A stretch of 64,000 nucleotides of DNA, from NCBI RefSeq assembly GCF_900105685.1, contig NZ_LT629781.1:124001-188000 (forward strand), read 5' to 3'. Source of the DNA: Verrucomicrobium sp. GAS474 (GTDB lineage Bacteria; Verrucomicrobiota; Verrucomicrobiia; Methylacidiphilales; GAS474). Under the pieces are notes generated by a model, which ran no database searches, was not told the origin of the DNA, and was given only the letters and a program-made list of their open reading frames with translations. The position numbers were made by a program, and so were the translations under genes. How positions within the stretch are numbered: the stretch's first letter is position 1; each line of letters begins with the position of its first letter. This document shows positions 26,721-35,384 of the stretch, in pieces.

Positions 26721-28930
26721 AGCTTGGAGCCGTCCTTGCCGCGACGCGGCGTGCCGGGGGCACCCTCGATCACCTCGTCCTTCGGGCGGTAATACTCGTA
26801 GTAACGGTAATAATAGTAGTAATCGGGGAGGAGCGCGTTGACCGAGTTCAGAACGAGGCCGAGGACGTTGACCTGGCGATGGTAGAGCTGGTCGAGGGCG
26901 TTGCGGGCGGCGCGGGCCGAGGTCATGCTGGCGCGGAGCACGAAGATGGTGCCGTCGATCTTCGGCGCGAGGCTGGTCGCGTCGTCGGCGGCCATGACGG
27001 GCGAGGTGTCGAAGATGATGTAATCGAACTCGTTGTACATCTCCCGGAGGATCCCGTCGGTGATCGGGGAGAGGAAGAGCTCGGCCCCCTGCGAGGTGTA
27101 CTTGCCGCAGACCATGACGGAGAGGTTCTTGTGCTTCGAGGGGACGACGGCCTTCCGCCAATCGGCGCCGTGGAGGAGGACGTCGGTGAAGCCGAGGGGG
27201 GCGTCGATGTCGAGGAGGCGGTTGAGGCCGCCTCGGCGCAAGTCGGCGTCGACGAGGAGGACCCGCCCCTCGAGCATGGCGAGGGTGATGGCGAAGTTGG
27301 TCGCCACCGTGGTCTTGCCTTCGTCCGGGCTCGCGCTGGTGAAGAGGATCGTCCGCGGCCTCGCCCCGTCGACCTCCATGAACATGAGGGCCGACCGCAG
27401 GTTTCGGAACGATTCGCTGTAGGTGTGCCGATCATCCCCCGGCTGGATGAGGCGGCGGTTCGAGCGGTCGCCGAGGGAGACCTCGAAGGGCATCTGGCCG
27501 AGGATCCGCTCGGAGAAGTAATCGCGCAGCTCGGTCGTCGAGTTGATCCGGTCGTCGAAGCGGTCGATGATGAAGAGGATCGCCATGCCGACGATGAGGC
27601 CGCCGAGGCCCGCCGAGAGGAGGCGGACCTGGTATTGGTCCTTGATCGAGGTGGCGTCGGAGGGCGGCTCCATGAGGGTGAACCGCTGCTCGTCGAGGCG
27701 GCGGTTGAGGTCGATCTTCTGGACGCTCTGGAGGAGGCTCTCGTAGAGGCTCTGGTCCATGCTCCGCTTGCTCTTGAGGCGCTCGAACTCGGCGAGCTTC
27801 GCCCCGAGGGAGATCGCCTTCGGCTCGTACTCCTTCACCATCGCCTCGAGGTGCTGGATCTCGAGGGCGAGGGTCTCGCGGCGGACGTTCGCCTCCTCGA
27901 TGTTCTGTTCCTTGGAGAGGGTGATGGATCGCTTCAGGTCGGCGATCTGGGCGGCCAGGGCGACCCGCTTCGGATGGGCCGGGCGGAGGTATTCCTCTTC
28001 CTCCTTCATCTGGGTCTCGAGTTCGGTGATCCGCTCCTGCGCCTTCTGCTGGGCCTTGAAGAACTCGGTCGTCGCCGCCGCAAGGCGCATCCGGCTCTCC
28101 TGCTGGCTGTTGCTCGCCCCGGCGACGACGGGGAGGCCCTGGAGGTCGCCCTGCTTCGCCGTCAGCTTCACGAGGAGATCGTACTCGTTCCTCCGATCGA
28201 CGAGCTGGTTGTTCAGCTGGGCCAGATGGCTCCCGAGGCTGCTCCCCTGTTCCTGGAGGAAGACGATGTTGTTCGCCTTCTGGAAGCCGAGGACGTCGTC
28301 CTCGTCGGTCTGGAGGGTCGCCTCGGCCTTGGTCAACTCGTCGGTGATGTCCTTGATCGCCCGGTCCTTGTCGTCGACCTTGATGTCGTGCTGGAGGGCG
28401 ATGTAGGCGTCGATGTCGGCCTGGAGGAAGTCCTTGGCGAACTGGGCGTCGGAGCTCATCGCCCGGATGATGAGGATCGGCGTGCTGCCGAGGGGGTGGA
28501 CGTCGATGCGGACGTCGGACTCGACGAAGCCGGGGTTCTTCGCCTTCAGCGCGTTGATCGCCGCCGTGTAGACCTTCTGGCTGGTCATGAGGGCGATCTG
28601 CGTTTCCATGTAGTTGCCGACCTCGGTGGTGCTGACGGAGCTCTCGGTGACGTTGATCTTAGTGTTGATCATCAGCCGCGCGGTCGAGGCGTAGTTCGGG
28701 ACCTCGTGGGCGATCTTGTAGGCCTGGATGGCGATGCCGACGGCGGTGCAGAAAAGAAGGATCCACCAGAACTTTTTGACCAGCAGCTTGTACCGGTGGA
28801 GGCGGGACATGAAGGTCCCGGGGACGCGTCCCCCGGCCTGCGACATCGCCGCCGTCATCGGGGACGACGGGGCCTGGGGCGGGGGGAAACCGCCGGGCGT
28901 GCCGGGAGCGGAGGGAGGGATCGGTTCCAT
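26717..28930 (-). CDS. wzc: Wzc-type polysaccharide co-polymerase / BY-kinase
   Basis: 737 residues. A Pro/Gly-rich cytoplasmic start leads to a first membrane helix (FWWILLFCTAVGIAIQAYKI, near residues 54-73), a long periplasmic coiled-coil domain, and a second helix (LSAGLGGLIVGMAILFIIDR, about 435-457). The cytoplasmic kinase has Walker A in FTSASPDEGKTTVATNF (near 530), Walker A' in RVLLVDADLRRGGLNRLLD, and Walker B in FDYIIFDTSPVMAADDATS. Just before the C-terminus is a tyrosine cluster DYYYYYRYYEYYRP (near 702-715), the autophosphorylation tail. It controls chain length and links synthesis to Wza. Fusion of Wzz and kinase halves is the proteobacterial form. It starts seven bases after wza. 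Confidence 0.93.
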   Translation of the reverse strand: MEPIPPSAPGTPGGFPPPQAPSSPMTAAMSQAGGRVPGTFMSRLHRYKLLVKKFWWILLFCTAVGIAIQAYKIAHEVPNYASTARLMINTKINVTESSVSTTEVGNYMETQIALMTSQKVYTAAINALKAKNPGFVESDVRIDVHPLGSTPILIIRAMSSDAQFAKDFLQADIDAYIALQHDIKVDDKDRAIKDITDELTKAEATLQTDEDDVLGFQKANNIVFLQEQGSSLGSHLAQLNNQLVDRRNEYDLLVKLTAKQGDLQGLPVVAGASNSQQESRMRLAAATTEFFKAQQKAQERITELETQMKEEEEYLRPAHPKRVALAAQIADLKRSITLSKEQNIEEANVRRETLALEIQHLEAMVKEYEPKAISLGAKLAEFERLKSKRSMDQSLYESLLQSVQKIDLNRRLDEQRFTLMEPPSDATSIKDQYQVRLLSAGLGGLIVGMAILFIIDRFDDRINSTTELRDYFSERILGQMPFEVSLGDRSNRRLIQPGDDRHTYSESFRNLRSALMFMEVDGARPRTILFTSASPDEGKTTVATNFAITLAMLEGRVLLVDADLRRGGLNRLLDIDAPLGFTDVLLHGADWRKAVVPSKHKNLSVMVCGKYTSQGAELFLSPITDGILREMYNEFDYIIFDTSPVMAADDATSLAPKIDGTIFVLRASMTSARAARNALDQLYHRQVNVLGLVLNSVNALLPDYYYYYRYYEYYRPKDEVIEGAPGTPRRGKDGSKL

Positions 28931-28937
28931 GGCCGCT

Positions 28938-30158
28938 TTAGAAATTGAAGACCTTCTGGGTTACGATCACCCGATCGTTGGCCTGCAGGGGGATGTCGAG
29001 ATCGTCCCGCCCTTTCTCGAGAATTTCAAGGACATCGACGAAAATCTCCTCGCGGTCGACGCTTCCCTCCTTCTGGCGGAGGATGCGGACCTTGTGCCGG
29101 TCGGCGAAGGGGGCGAAGCCGCCCGCCTGGAGGATGGCCCGGCTCACGTTGAGCGGATCGGCGTTGGCGGGGGGGAGGATCTGCTCGCCGGGGGAGTTGA
29201 CCCGGCCGAGGACGAGGATGCGGGCCCGCTTCGCGTCGGCGAGGACGGGGATCGTCACGACGTCCTGGGGGCGGAGGAGGATGTCGGAGGGGCCGTTGGG
29301 CTGGTCGAGGATGTCGGTGATGTCGAGGGTGATCGTCTTTTCCTGGTCGTCGATTTCCTTGCGGAGGATGGTGACCCGGGTCTTGTCGGCGGTGTCGGTC
29401 AGGCCGCCCGCGTTGAGGATCGCGCGGCTGATCCGGGTGCCGGTCTTCGGCGCGATGCTCTGCTGGCCGGGATTGCGGATCTGACCGTAGATGTAGAAGG
29501 CCCCCCGGCTCTGCGCGATGTCGTCGATCAGGATGAGGGGGGTGGCGCGGAAATAGAGCTCCTTTTCGAGCGAGGCCTTGAGGCTCAGCGCGAGCTGGCG
29601 GGGCGTCTTGCCGTAGATGTTGACGCGGCCGAGGTAGGGGACGTCGACCTCGCCGAGCTCGTTCACGGTCAGCCGCTTCGGCGGATCGCGGTCCTCGATC
29701 ACCTGGTAGGTGAACTGGTCGCCCGCGCCGAGGCTCGTCTTGTCGTCGAGCGCGTCGAGCTGGGCCTTGGCTTCGGCGTCCTTCGGCAGCGGGATGCGGG
29801 TGAGGGTGCCGTCGCCGCCGACGGTCGGGATCGGGATCAGGGAAAGGGGCGAGGAAGGATCGCGGAGCGCGCCGAAGTTCAACCGGCCCGAGGGGAGCGA
29901 GGGCCGGTTCGACGGCATCGTCGGCAGAAGGGGGGAGATCGCCGGGGGCGGGGTCGAGGAAGCCGCCGGGGAGGGAGAGGAGGACGGGGCGGCCGGAGAA
30001 GAGGGGGCCGGGGCCGGGGCGGGAGCGGGGGAAGCCGGATCGGCGGCCCGGAGGGAGAGGCCGCCCGCTTCCAGCCAGAGGAAACCGAGGAGAACGATCG
30101 CGGGCAGGACTCCCGCGCCCTCCCCTCCCCCGGATTTCCGGCTCCGCTTAAAACGCAT
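28938..30158 (-). CDS. wza: Polysaccharide export outer-membrane protein (Wza-like)
   Basis: 406 residues. A basic start and a hydrophobic signal (AIVLLGFLWLEAGGLSLRAA) are followed by a Pro/Ala/Ser-rich linker to about residue 75. The Poly_export domain (GDQFTYQVIEDRDPPKRLTV ... EVDVPYLGRVNIYGKTPRQL) lies near 145-225. Two SLBB domains follow: FYIYGQIRNPGQQSIAPKTG near 235 and ILVLGRVNSPGEQILPPANA near 315. It forms the outer-membrane channel for the polymer. No lipobox Cys is seen in the signal, unlike classic Wza, so membrane anchoring may differ. The start overlaps the 3' end of the upstream barrel gene by 11 bases. Confidence 0.9.
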   Translation of the reverse strand: MRFKRSRKSGGGEGAGVLPAIVLLGFLWLEAGGLSLRAADPASPAPAPAPAPSSPAAPSSSPSPAASSTPPPAISPLLPTMPSNRPSLPSGRLNFGALRDPSSPLSLIPIPTVGGDGTLTRIPLPKDAEAKAQLDALDDKTSLGAGDQFTYQVIEDRDPPKRLTVNELGEVDVPYLGRVNIYGKTPRQLALSLKASLEKELYFRATPLILIDDIAQSRGAFYIYGQIRNPGQQSIAPKTGTRISRAILNAGGLTDTADKTRVTILRKEIDDQEKTITLDITDILDQPNGPSDILLRPQDVVTIPVLADAKRARILVLGRVNSPGEQILPPANADPLNVSRAILQAGGFAPFADRHKVRILRQKEGSVDREEIFVDVLEILEKGRDDLDIPLQANDRVIVTQKVFNF

Positions 30159-32094
30159 AATCGACGCTGAACGTGAGCAGATTCTGCTGATACTCGTTCG
30201 ACTGAATGGTCGAGTCCTTCCACGTGTAGCGGTAGGTGGCCGAGCCGGAGAGGCGGTCGCCGAAGGCGTGGGTGACGCCGACGCCGAGGCCGTAACGGTC
30301 GATGTCTTCCCCGCTGTTGGAGCCGCCGACCGCGTGGGCGTTCTGGTAGAAGAAGTCGCTCCCGATGGTCCAGTTCGGGAGGAACTGGTAGCTGGGACGG
30401 AAGGCGACCGTCGTGGTGTCGAGGAGGTCGCTCGACGTGCCGAGCTGGGTGCTCCGGCCCGCCTGGACGGTGTAGGAGACGACCGAGTTGAGCTTGTGCT
30501 GGAAGATCACCGAGTAGTAGAGGCTGGTGCCGGGGTCGGGCTGCGTGTCGAAGATGTATTGGCTGAAACCGGCCGTGGCCGAGATCGACATGAAATCGGA
30601 GATCCGGTGAGTGATGAACGGCCCGAGCGACATGTTCCAGAAATTGTCCTTGCCCATCCCGATGGTCGAATTCGGGTCGGAGGTGTCGGTGAACTCGGTC
30701 CGGTTGAGGGTCGCGGAGACGCCCGCCGTCGTCGACTCCGAGAGGACGAAGGTCCCGGCGAGGGAGAAGTTGTGGCTCTGGTTGTCGAGGCCGCCGAATT
30801 CCTGCTGGGGATGGATGGAGAGGCCGTAGCCGTACCCGGCGTTGAGGGTCATGTAGCCGAGGTCCCACGCCGCGTTGAGGCCCATCGTGTTCTCGAAGAC
30901 CTCGAAGGCGTTCACCCCCTGGACGTCGACGACGTTGATCGGGGCCGACTGGAAGCCGAAGTTGTCGAAGAGGGTGATGACCACGTCGTCTCCCGCGAGG
31001 ATGCTGAAGGAGAGGCTCGATCCGGGGCTCATGTTCAGCGTCGAGAGCGGGGAGAACGAGCCACCGTTCTTCAGCCAGTAGGTGTAGGCGATGCCGAGGT
31101 CGAGGTTGATCTGGTTCGTCGTCACGCCGTTCACGACGGTGAGCGGGATCTTGAGGTTGAGAGTCGTCCCGGGCGTGATGCCGAAGTCGGCCTTCTTGTC
31201 GGTGTTGGAGAGGGCGATGTTGTCGTTGAACTCGGCCCGGATGCCCGCGTTGAGGCGGACGAGGGCGGGCCCCGCCTTGATGTTGTAATACTCCTGGTCG
31301 GGCGGGCGGGGGGCGCGCAGCGGGGGCATCGTGGAGCGGAAATTGGGCTGCGCCCCCGCGACCTGGGGAACCGCCGCCCGCATCCGGGGGGCGTCGTCGT
31401 TCGTTGCCGGGGCCTTGCCGCCGAGCGTCGCGGTCTTCGGGCTGGCGGAGGGGGGGCTATCGGTATCGGTGATGACGAGCGGGCCGGGGCCTTCGAGGTG
31501 GAGGTCGGTCCCCATCGAATCCATCAACGCCGCGTCGGAGGCGCCCGGGAGCGCATTGTCGGCAGGCGAGGCACCCGAGGGGGCGGAGGCGACGTTGGAA
31601 TTGGTCTTCGGCGTCGTTCCGGCGGCTTTTTTGACCCCGTTGGTGCCGGTGGCTCCATTGGCGGCGGTCGAGGTCGTGCCGGGCCGGGCCGTGGCGGGAT
31701 CGGTACCCGCCGCGTTCCCGGGCGTCGAGCCGGTGCTGCCGACCGAGGGGGAGGCCGCCACGGGCGGAGCGTCGTAGACGGAGGACATCGAATCGCGTTT
31801 CGGCTTTTTCGCGGTCGCCGTCGCCGACGAGCCGCCGGAGGGGGAGACCGAGGGAGCGGCGACATTCCCGTCGCCGCGCAGCGGGACGTTGGGATTCATC
31901 ATCCGGGGCGTCACCGCCGTGTAATTGGCGTCGGCGGGAACGAGATTGGTCCGCGGAATCAGGACCTGGGGGGCGGGGAGATGATCAGTCAGTTCCTGCG
32001 CCCGGGCCTTGCCATTCGGGAAGGCACCCAAAAAGAAAATCCCGACGACCCCGCACCACACCCGATGAGAGGGGCGAACGCGTGAAAGCGGCAT
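30148..32094 (-). CDS. Outer-membrane beta-barrel protein of the polysaccharide locus
   Basis: 648 residues from the ATG at 32092-32094 (MPLSRVRPSHRVWCGVVGIF); a GTG at 32115 would add seven residues before the same signal peptide (cleavage expected after NGKARA). Residues about 30-255 are low-complexity Ser/Thr/Ala/Pro/Gly. From about 265 on, alternating amphipathic strands with many aromatic ends (LVRLNAGIRAEFNDNIALSN, NLDLGIAYTYWLKNG, GYMTLNAGYGYGLSIHPQQE) run to the C-terminus, which ends FSVDYAF, the terminal aromatic expected for BAM insertion. Similar barrels occur next to wza in other exopolysaccharide loci and may help secretion or anchoring of the polymer. Exact function unknown. 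Confidence 0.75.
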   Translation of the reverse strand: MPLSRVRPSHRVWCGVVGIFFLGAFPNGKARAQELTDHLPAPQVLIPRTNLVPADANYTAVTPRMMNPNVPLRGDGNVAAPSVSPSGGSSATATAKKPKRDSMSSVYDAPPVAASPSVGSTGSTPGNAAGTDPATARPGTTSTAANGATGTNGVKKAAGTTPKTNSNVASAPSGASPADNALPGASDAALMDSMGTDLHLEGPGPLVITDTDSPPSASPKTATLGGKAPATNDDAPRMRAAVPQVAGAQPNFRSTMPPLRAPRPPDQEYYNIKAGPALVRLNAGIRAEFNDNIALSNTDKKADFGITPGTTLNLKIPLTVVNGVTTNQINLDLGIAYTYWLKNGGSFSPLSTLNMSPGSSLSFSILAGDDVVITLFDNFGFQSAPINVVDVQGVNAFEVFENTMGLNAAWDLGYMTLNAGYGYGLSIHPQQEFGGLDNQSHNFSLAGTFVLSESTTAGVSATLNRTEFTDTSDPNSTIGMGKDNFWNMSLGPFITHRISDFMSISATAGFSQYIFDTQPDPGTSLYYSVIFQHKLNSVVSYTVQAGRSTQLGTSSDLLDTTTVAFRPSYQFLPNWTIGSDFFYQNAHAVGGSNSGEDIDRYGLGVGVTHAFGDRLSGSATYRYTWKDSTIQSNEYQQNLLTFSVDYAF

Positions 32095-32137
32095 GGAAAT
32101 CCGAAACGGGTACACGGCGAAAAGCGGGATTTTACGG

Positions 32138-32168
32138 TGAATAGTGTAAGAAATAAATCCCCTGTCAA
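32138..32168 (-). promoter_or_regulatory. Putative promoter of the polysaccharide operon (barrel-wza-wzc...)
   Basis: On the minus strand a perfect TTGACA (32168-32163) is followed after 14 bases by TACACT (32148-32143) in the motif TTACACTATTCA. The spacing is short for sigma-70. It lies in a 77-98 base AT-rich gap before the barrel gene, about 45 bases from its ATG. The shared TTACACTATT with the panD promoter strengthens the -10 assignment. Confidence 0.45.
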
Positions 32169-32192
32169 TGACTTAAACGCATTAACTATTTC

Positions 32193-34547
32193 TCAATTAC
32201 TGACCGCCGACGGCACGGTGGGAAGGTTGACAGGCAGAATAAGGGACGCCTGGGTGGGGTCTTCCCACGCGCTATAGAGGGAATAAGGATCGTGATAGAC
32301 CGACGATTGCGGGATCATTTCGCCCTTCAGGACCGGCTCTCCGGCCGTCCCATCGACCCCGCCCTGCTCGGCCACCTGCGCGACGGTCCGCCCGTCGTCG
32401 CTGCCTCCGGCAGTCGAGTCGGCACCCGCGCCCGTGGGGCCGGGAACCGCGGCAAAGCCGGGCGTCCCCGCTCCCGCCGAGGCGACCACCGCCGCGGAAG
32501 CGGAAGTCCCTGCCGCCGAGTTGGCCGTATTCCCGGGCGTCGAGGGCGCTCCGTTCGCGCCCGGCGCTGCGGGCGTTCCCGTGGCTCCGGGAGCGTTCGC
32601 CGCGAGAGCCGGGTTCCCCGCGGGATTCGCATTCGGGTTGTTGAGACCGGCTGCGGTCTCCGCGGCGGCGAGCGTCGCGACGCTGCGGCCCTGGTAGGCG
32701 TAGTCGAGATCCTGCACCTGGTATTGGCCGGAAACGCCGACGCTGACGACGGTGATGGGGGTGTCAGCGGGACCGCCGGGAAGCGGGGTGATGCGGACGC
32801 GGACGCCGTCGAGCGATTGCCCGGCGAAGTCGAGCTTGGCCTCGGAGAAGCCTCCCTTCGTCGTCGTCGTCGCGAGGACCTCGCCCTCATCGGGCGGGGT
32901 GGGGACGATGCCGCCGGGGACGAAGACCTGGTCGACGCCGTTGCGGAGCGGACCGGCCCCGGCCCCGACGGGGCTCTGATCCCACGCCTTCTGGATGACG
33001 AAGGGCTGGACGGCGAGGTTCGAGCCGCCCGCACCCGCCGCGCCGCCCGAGCCGATCGAGGTCGATTCGCCGGGGTGGAGGGTGTAGGTCTCGCCCGTCG
33101 TCGTCGAGTTCACCTGGACGCCGTCGGCGCGGCTCGTCTCGAGGAGGCTGATCGTGCTGGCGCCGTTGAGCTTCACCTCGGCGATGATCGTCGTGCCGGT
33201 GATCGTGGCGACCGACGACGGCGTGATGAGGCGGCCGCCGCCGCCCGGCGTGAAGACCTGCCAGAGGACGGTGCCGCGGAGGACGCTGACCTCGGCCCCG
33301 GCGGCGGTGCCGATGCGGAGGGTGACGCTGCTGTTCGGCCCGACGCGGAGGAGGGACTTCCCGTCAATGTCGAGCTCGGCGGAGGAGTTGAAGCTGGTCC
33401 GCAGGACGCGGCCCGGGAGGAGGACGTCGCCCGGCTTCGCGGGGGACTGGCCGGTGCCGTCGATCGAGAGGGTCTCGACAACGCCGCTGACGCGCGTCAC
33501 GGTCGCGATGCCGGAGGAGGGGGTGACCGGCGGCGGCGGGGAGGCCCGGATCAGCTCGACGCGGGCAGGCGGCCCCGCCATGACGATGGAGGCGCTGGAG
33601 ACTTTCCGCTTCCCCTTGAAGTCGAGGTCGACCGTCGGCGCGGGGTCGGCGGCGTTGAAGGTGTAGCTGGAGCCGAGGGCGTCGGCGATCATCTGGTTCG
33701 GCTCGGAGCCCTTCGCGCCGGAGCTGACGCGGGAGACCCGGGTGCCGGAGGAGATGTTCGCCATGTCGACGGAGACTTCCTTCGTCGGCGGCAGCGCGGG
33801 GGTGCCGCCGGGGGCGCCGCTCTTCGGCGTCGCGGCGAGGCCGCCGGGGGCGGGCGGAACGGCGGGGCCGTCCTTCTTCTCGTCGCCGACGCGGACCGCG
33901 AAGTCGAGCGCCGAGGCGAGGCCGTAGACGCCGAGGCGGGCGATGCGGCCGGGGCGGACGACGCGGAACTCGATCTGGATGAACTTCGCCATCTGGGGCT
34001 GGAAGACGGCGTAGTTCACCATGCTCGGTCCCGCCAGGGCGTTCTCCTGCTTCGTGGGGGGCGTCGGCTGGAGCTGGGGGTCGGAGGCGCCGATGAGGAC
34101 GTTGAAGGTGCCGGTCGCCTCCATGTTGACGAAGGCGACGCGGTTCACCGGCATCGGCTTCGCGAGGGTGATCGTGATGCTGTGGAAGCCGGGGGCCAGC
34201 TCGAGGCCGTCGAAGCTCGAGGTGAGGAGGGAGGAGACGTCGAGGGTCCCTGCCGCCGTCGCCGGAGGGGGGAAGCCGTTGATCATCCGGAGGCCCGCCG
34301 ACTGGTTCACCCGGATGCGGGTGCCGAGGAGCTGCTGGGCGAGGTTCTTCGGATAGAGATGGCCCTGGGACATCTGGCCGCGGGGCGGCACCTGGGCGGC
34401 CTGTTGGGGGGTCTGGGGAAGCTGGGTCGGGGGCGGAACGGTCGATTGCGCCTGGAGCGGGAGCGGGCCGGCGAAGGAGGCGGCGAGGCCGACCATTAAA
34501 AGACGAAGGGCCACTTCCCGCAAGGAAAGCGTCCAACCCCGATTCAT
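32193..34547 (-). CDS. Secreted FecR-domain protein with galactose-binding-like domains
   Basis: 784 residues. The ATG at 34547 (MNRGWTLSLREVALRLL) is preferred over the one at 34571, because AAGGGCAAC lies just upstream of it and it gives a compact signal peptide (cleavage near PLPLQAQ). Residues about 65-200 look like a discoidin/F5-8 fold (GLELAPGFHSITITLAKPMP, AKFIQIEFRVVRPGRIARLG), and 235-330 is a second region of this kind. A FecR domain spans about 375-500 (TLRIGTAAGAEVSVLRGTVL, SSVATITGTTIIAEV, GETYTLHPGESTSIGSG). The C-terminal about 150 residues are Ala/Gly/Pro/Thr-rich. It is probably a periplasmic or surface protein acting with the polymer. It shows no transmembrane anchor and no sigma-regulator partner, so a signalling role is doubtful. 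Confidence 0.72.
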   Translation of the reverse strand: MNRGWTLSLREVALRLLMVGLAASFAGPLPLQAQSTVPPPTQLPQTPQQAAQVPPRGQMSQGHLYPKNLAQQLLGTRIRVNQSAGLRMINGFPPPATAAGTLDVSSLLTSSFDGLELAPGFHSITITLAKPMPVNRVAFVNMEATGTFNVLIGASDPQLQPTPPTKQENALAGPSMVNYAVFQPQMAKFIQIEFRVVRPGRIARLGVYGLASALDFAVRVGDEKKDGPAVPPAPGGLAATPKSGAPGGTPALPPTKEVSVDMANISSGTRVSRVSSGAKGSEPNQMIADALGSSYTFNAADPAPTVDLDFKGKRKVSSASIVMAGPPARVELIRASPPPPVTPSSGIATVTRVSGVVETLSIDGTGQSPAKPGDVLLPGRVLRTSFNSSAELDIDGKSLLRVGPNSSVTLRIGTAAGAEVSVLRGTVLWQVFTPGGGGRLITPSSVATITGTTIIAEVKLNGASTISLLETSRADGVQVNSTTTGETYTLHPGESTSIGSGGAAGAGGSNLAVQPFVIQKAWDQSPVGAGAGPLRNGVDQVFVPGGIVPTPPDEGEVLATTTTKGGFSEAKLDFAGQSLDGVRVRITPLPGGPADTPITVVSVGVSGQYQVQDLDYAYQGRSVATLAAAETAAGLNNPNANPAGNPALAANAPGATGTPAAPGANGAPSTPGNTANSAAGTSASAAVVASAGAGTPGFAAVPGPTGAGADSTAGGSDDGRTVAQVAEQGGVDGTAGEPVLKGEMIPQSSVYHDPYSLYSAWEDPTQASLILPVNLPTVPSAVSN

Positions 34548-34571
34548 CCGATGTTGCCCTTGTTTTTGCAT

Positions 34572-34597
34572 TTTTACGTAATTCTACGTATTTTTTA
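34572..34597. promoter_or_regulatory. TACGTA inverted repeat in A/T tracts (possible operator of the FecR-domain gene)
   Basis: TACGTA-ATTC-TACGTA (34575-34590) lies within runs of T and forms an almost symmetric 26-base site. It is 28-43 bases before the preferred start of the FecR-domain gene, where a regulator could block transcription. The AT content stands out against GC-rich surroundings. Confidence 0.4.
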
Positions 34598-34867
34598 ACC
34601 GATCCCCTTGTCTCCGACTCAGAGAGAGTGCGCAAGTCCTCTCGACTTGGCAAGTCCCAACCCACCGGAAACACGACGGAGCCCTCCCCTCCCCACACTC
34701 TTTTCGGCAGAATGAAGGGAAAGTGAAGGGGGAAATCAGGGAAAAGAAAGCTCCGCCAGCACTCCAAGGCATAGTTCCTCCCAAGCGGACAGGGGAACTA
34801 GCGGACCCTTTCTATCCGAAGCGGGCGGCCTAATGCGGTGCCGCTCCGAACAGTTCAGGCCTATCAG

Positions 34868-34964
34868 ACAGGGAGGTCCAGGAGGGGCAAAGCCCCTCTT
34901 GCGTCGTCTAATACGTGCGGGTTACATCCACCTGTACAGGGTCTCTGCCCGGTCCCGAAGGAGC
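34868..34964 (-). repeat. Dispersed structured repeat, copy C
   Basis: Read on the minus strand: CTCCTTCGGGAC (UUCG hairpin, TCC/GGA), ACCCTGTACAGGTGGATG, CCGC, then AAGAGGGGCTTTGCCCCTCC with a seven-base stem (34882-34888 with 34892-34898), then TGGACC. The core differs from copies A and B at a few positions only. It lies between panD and the FecR-domain gene. Confidence 0.7.
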
Positions 34965-35016
34965 ATTCACCGCCAACCCGGGTCCCCTCCCTGAACGTCG
35001 ATTCAGAGCAGACGCG

Positions 35017-35376
35017 CTACTTTTCCGAACGGACGATGGCGTTCTTCTCGTCGAGGACGAGGACCTTCGGCTTATGCGTCGGGGCATCGGCTTCGTCGAC
35101 CTGGGCGAAGGCCATGATCGTGAGGCGGTCGCCGATCTTGCCGAGGTGGGCGGTCGCACCGTTGAGCTCGATCCGCCCCTCGCCGACCGCGCCGAGGATG
35201 ACGTAGGTCTCGAAGCGTTCCCCGTTGGCCATGTTCCCGACGAGGATCCGCTCGTATTCGCGGAATCCGGCTTTCTCCGCCAGATCGGCCGAGATCGTCA
35301 GGCTCCCCTCATAATGAAGGCTCGCCCCCGTGACGGCGGCGCGATGAAGCTTCGATTTGAGGAGGGTAACCAACAT
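35017..35376 (-). CDS. panD: Aspartate 1-decarboxylase precursor
   Basis: 119 residues, normal family length. PanD makes beta-alanine from L-aspartate for pantothenate and CoA. The self-processing site is Gly24-Ser25 in HYEGSLTISADLAEKAG, which would yield the pyruvoyl group on the alpha chain. Other conserved pieces are KLHRAAVT at the N-terminus (Lys9, His11), NGERFETYVI and LNGATAHLGKIGDRLTIMAF. The gene is alone, 63 bases downstream of ndk. A putative promoter lies only about 14 bases before the ATG, and no Shine-Dalgarno is visible (CTTTCCC precedes the ATG), suggesting a leaderless or near-leaderless message. Confidence 0.96.
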   Translation of the reverse strand: MLVTLLKSKLHRAAVTGASLHYEGSLTISADLAEKAGFREYERILVGNMANGERFETYVILGAVGEGRIELNGATAHLGKIGDRLTIMAFAQVDEADAPTHKPKVLVLDEKNAIVRSEK

Positions 35377-35384
35377 GGGAAAGC

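Larger units (their letters stand above)
34548..35016. other. Intergenic region without a gene (panD to FecR-domain gene)
   Basis: 469 bases. It holds the TACGTA site (34572-34597), a hairpin-prone stretch AGTTCCTCCC ... GGGGAACT (34771-34799), and copy C of the dispersed repeat (34868-34964). No credible open frame is seen on either strand; the ones present are shadows with no homologue-like features. It must also hold the promoter of the FecR-domain gene. Confidence 0.7.
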
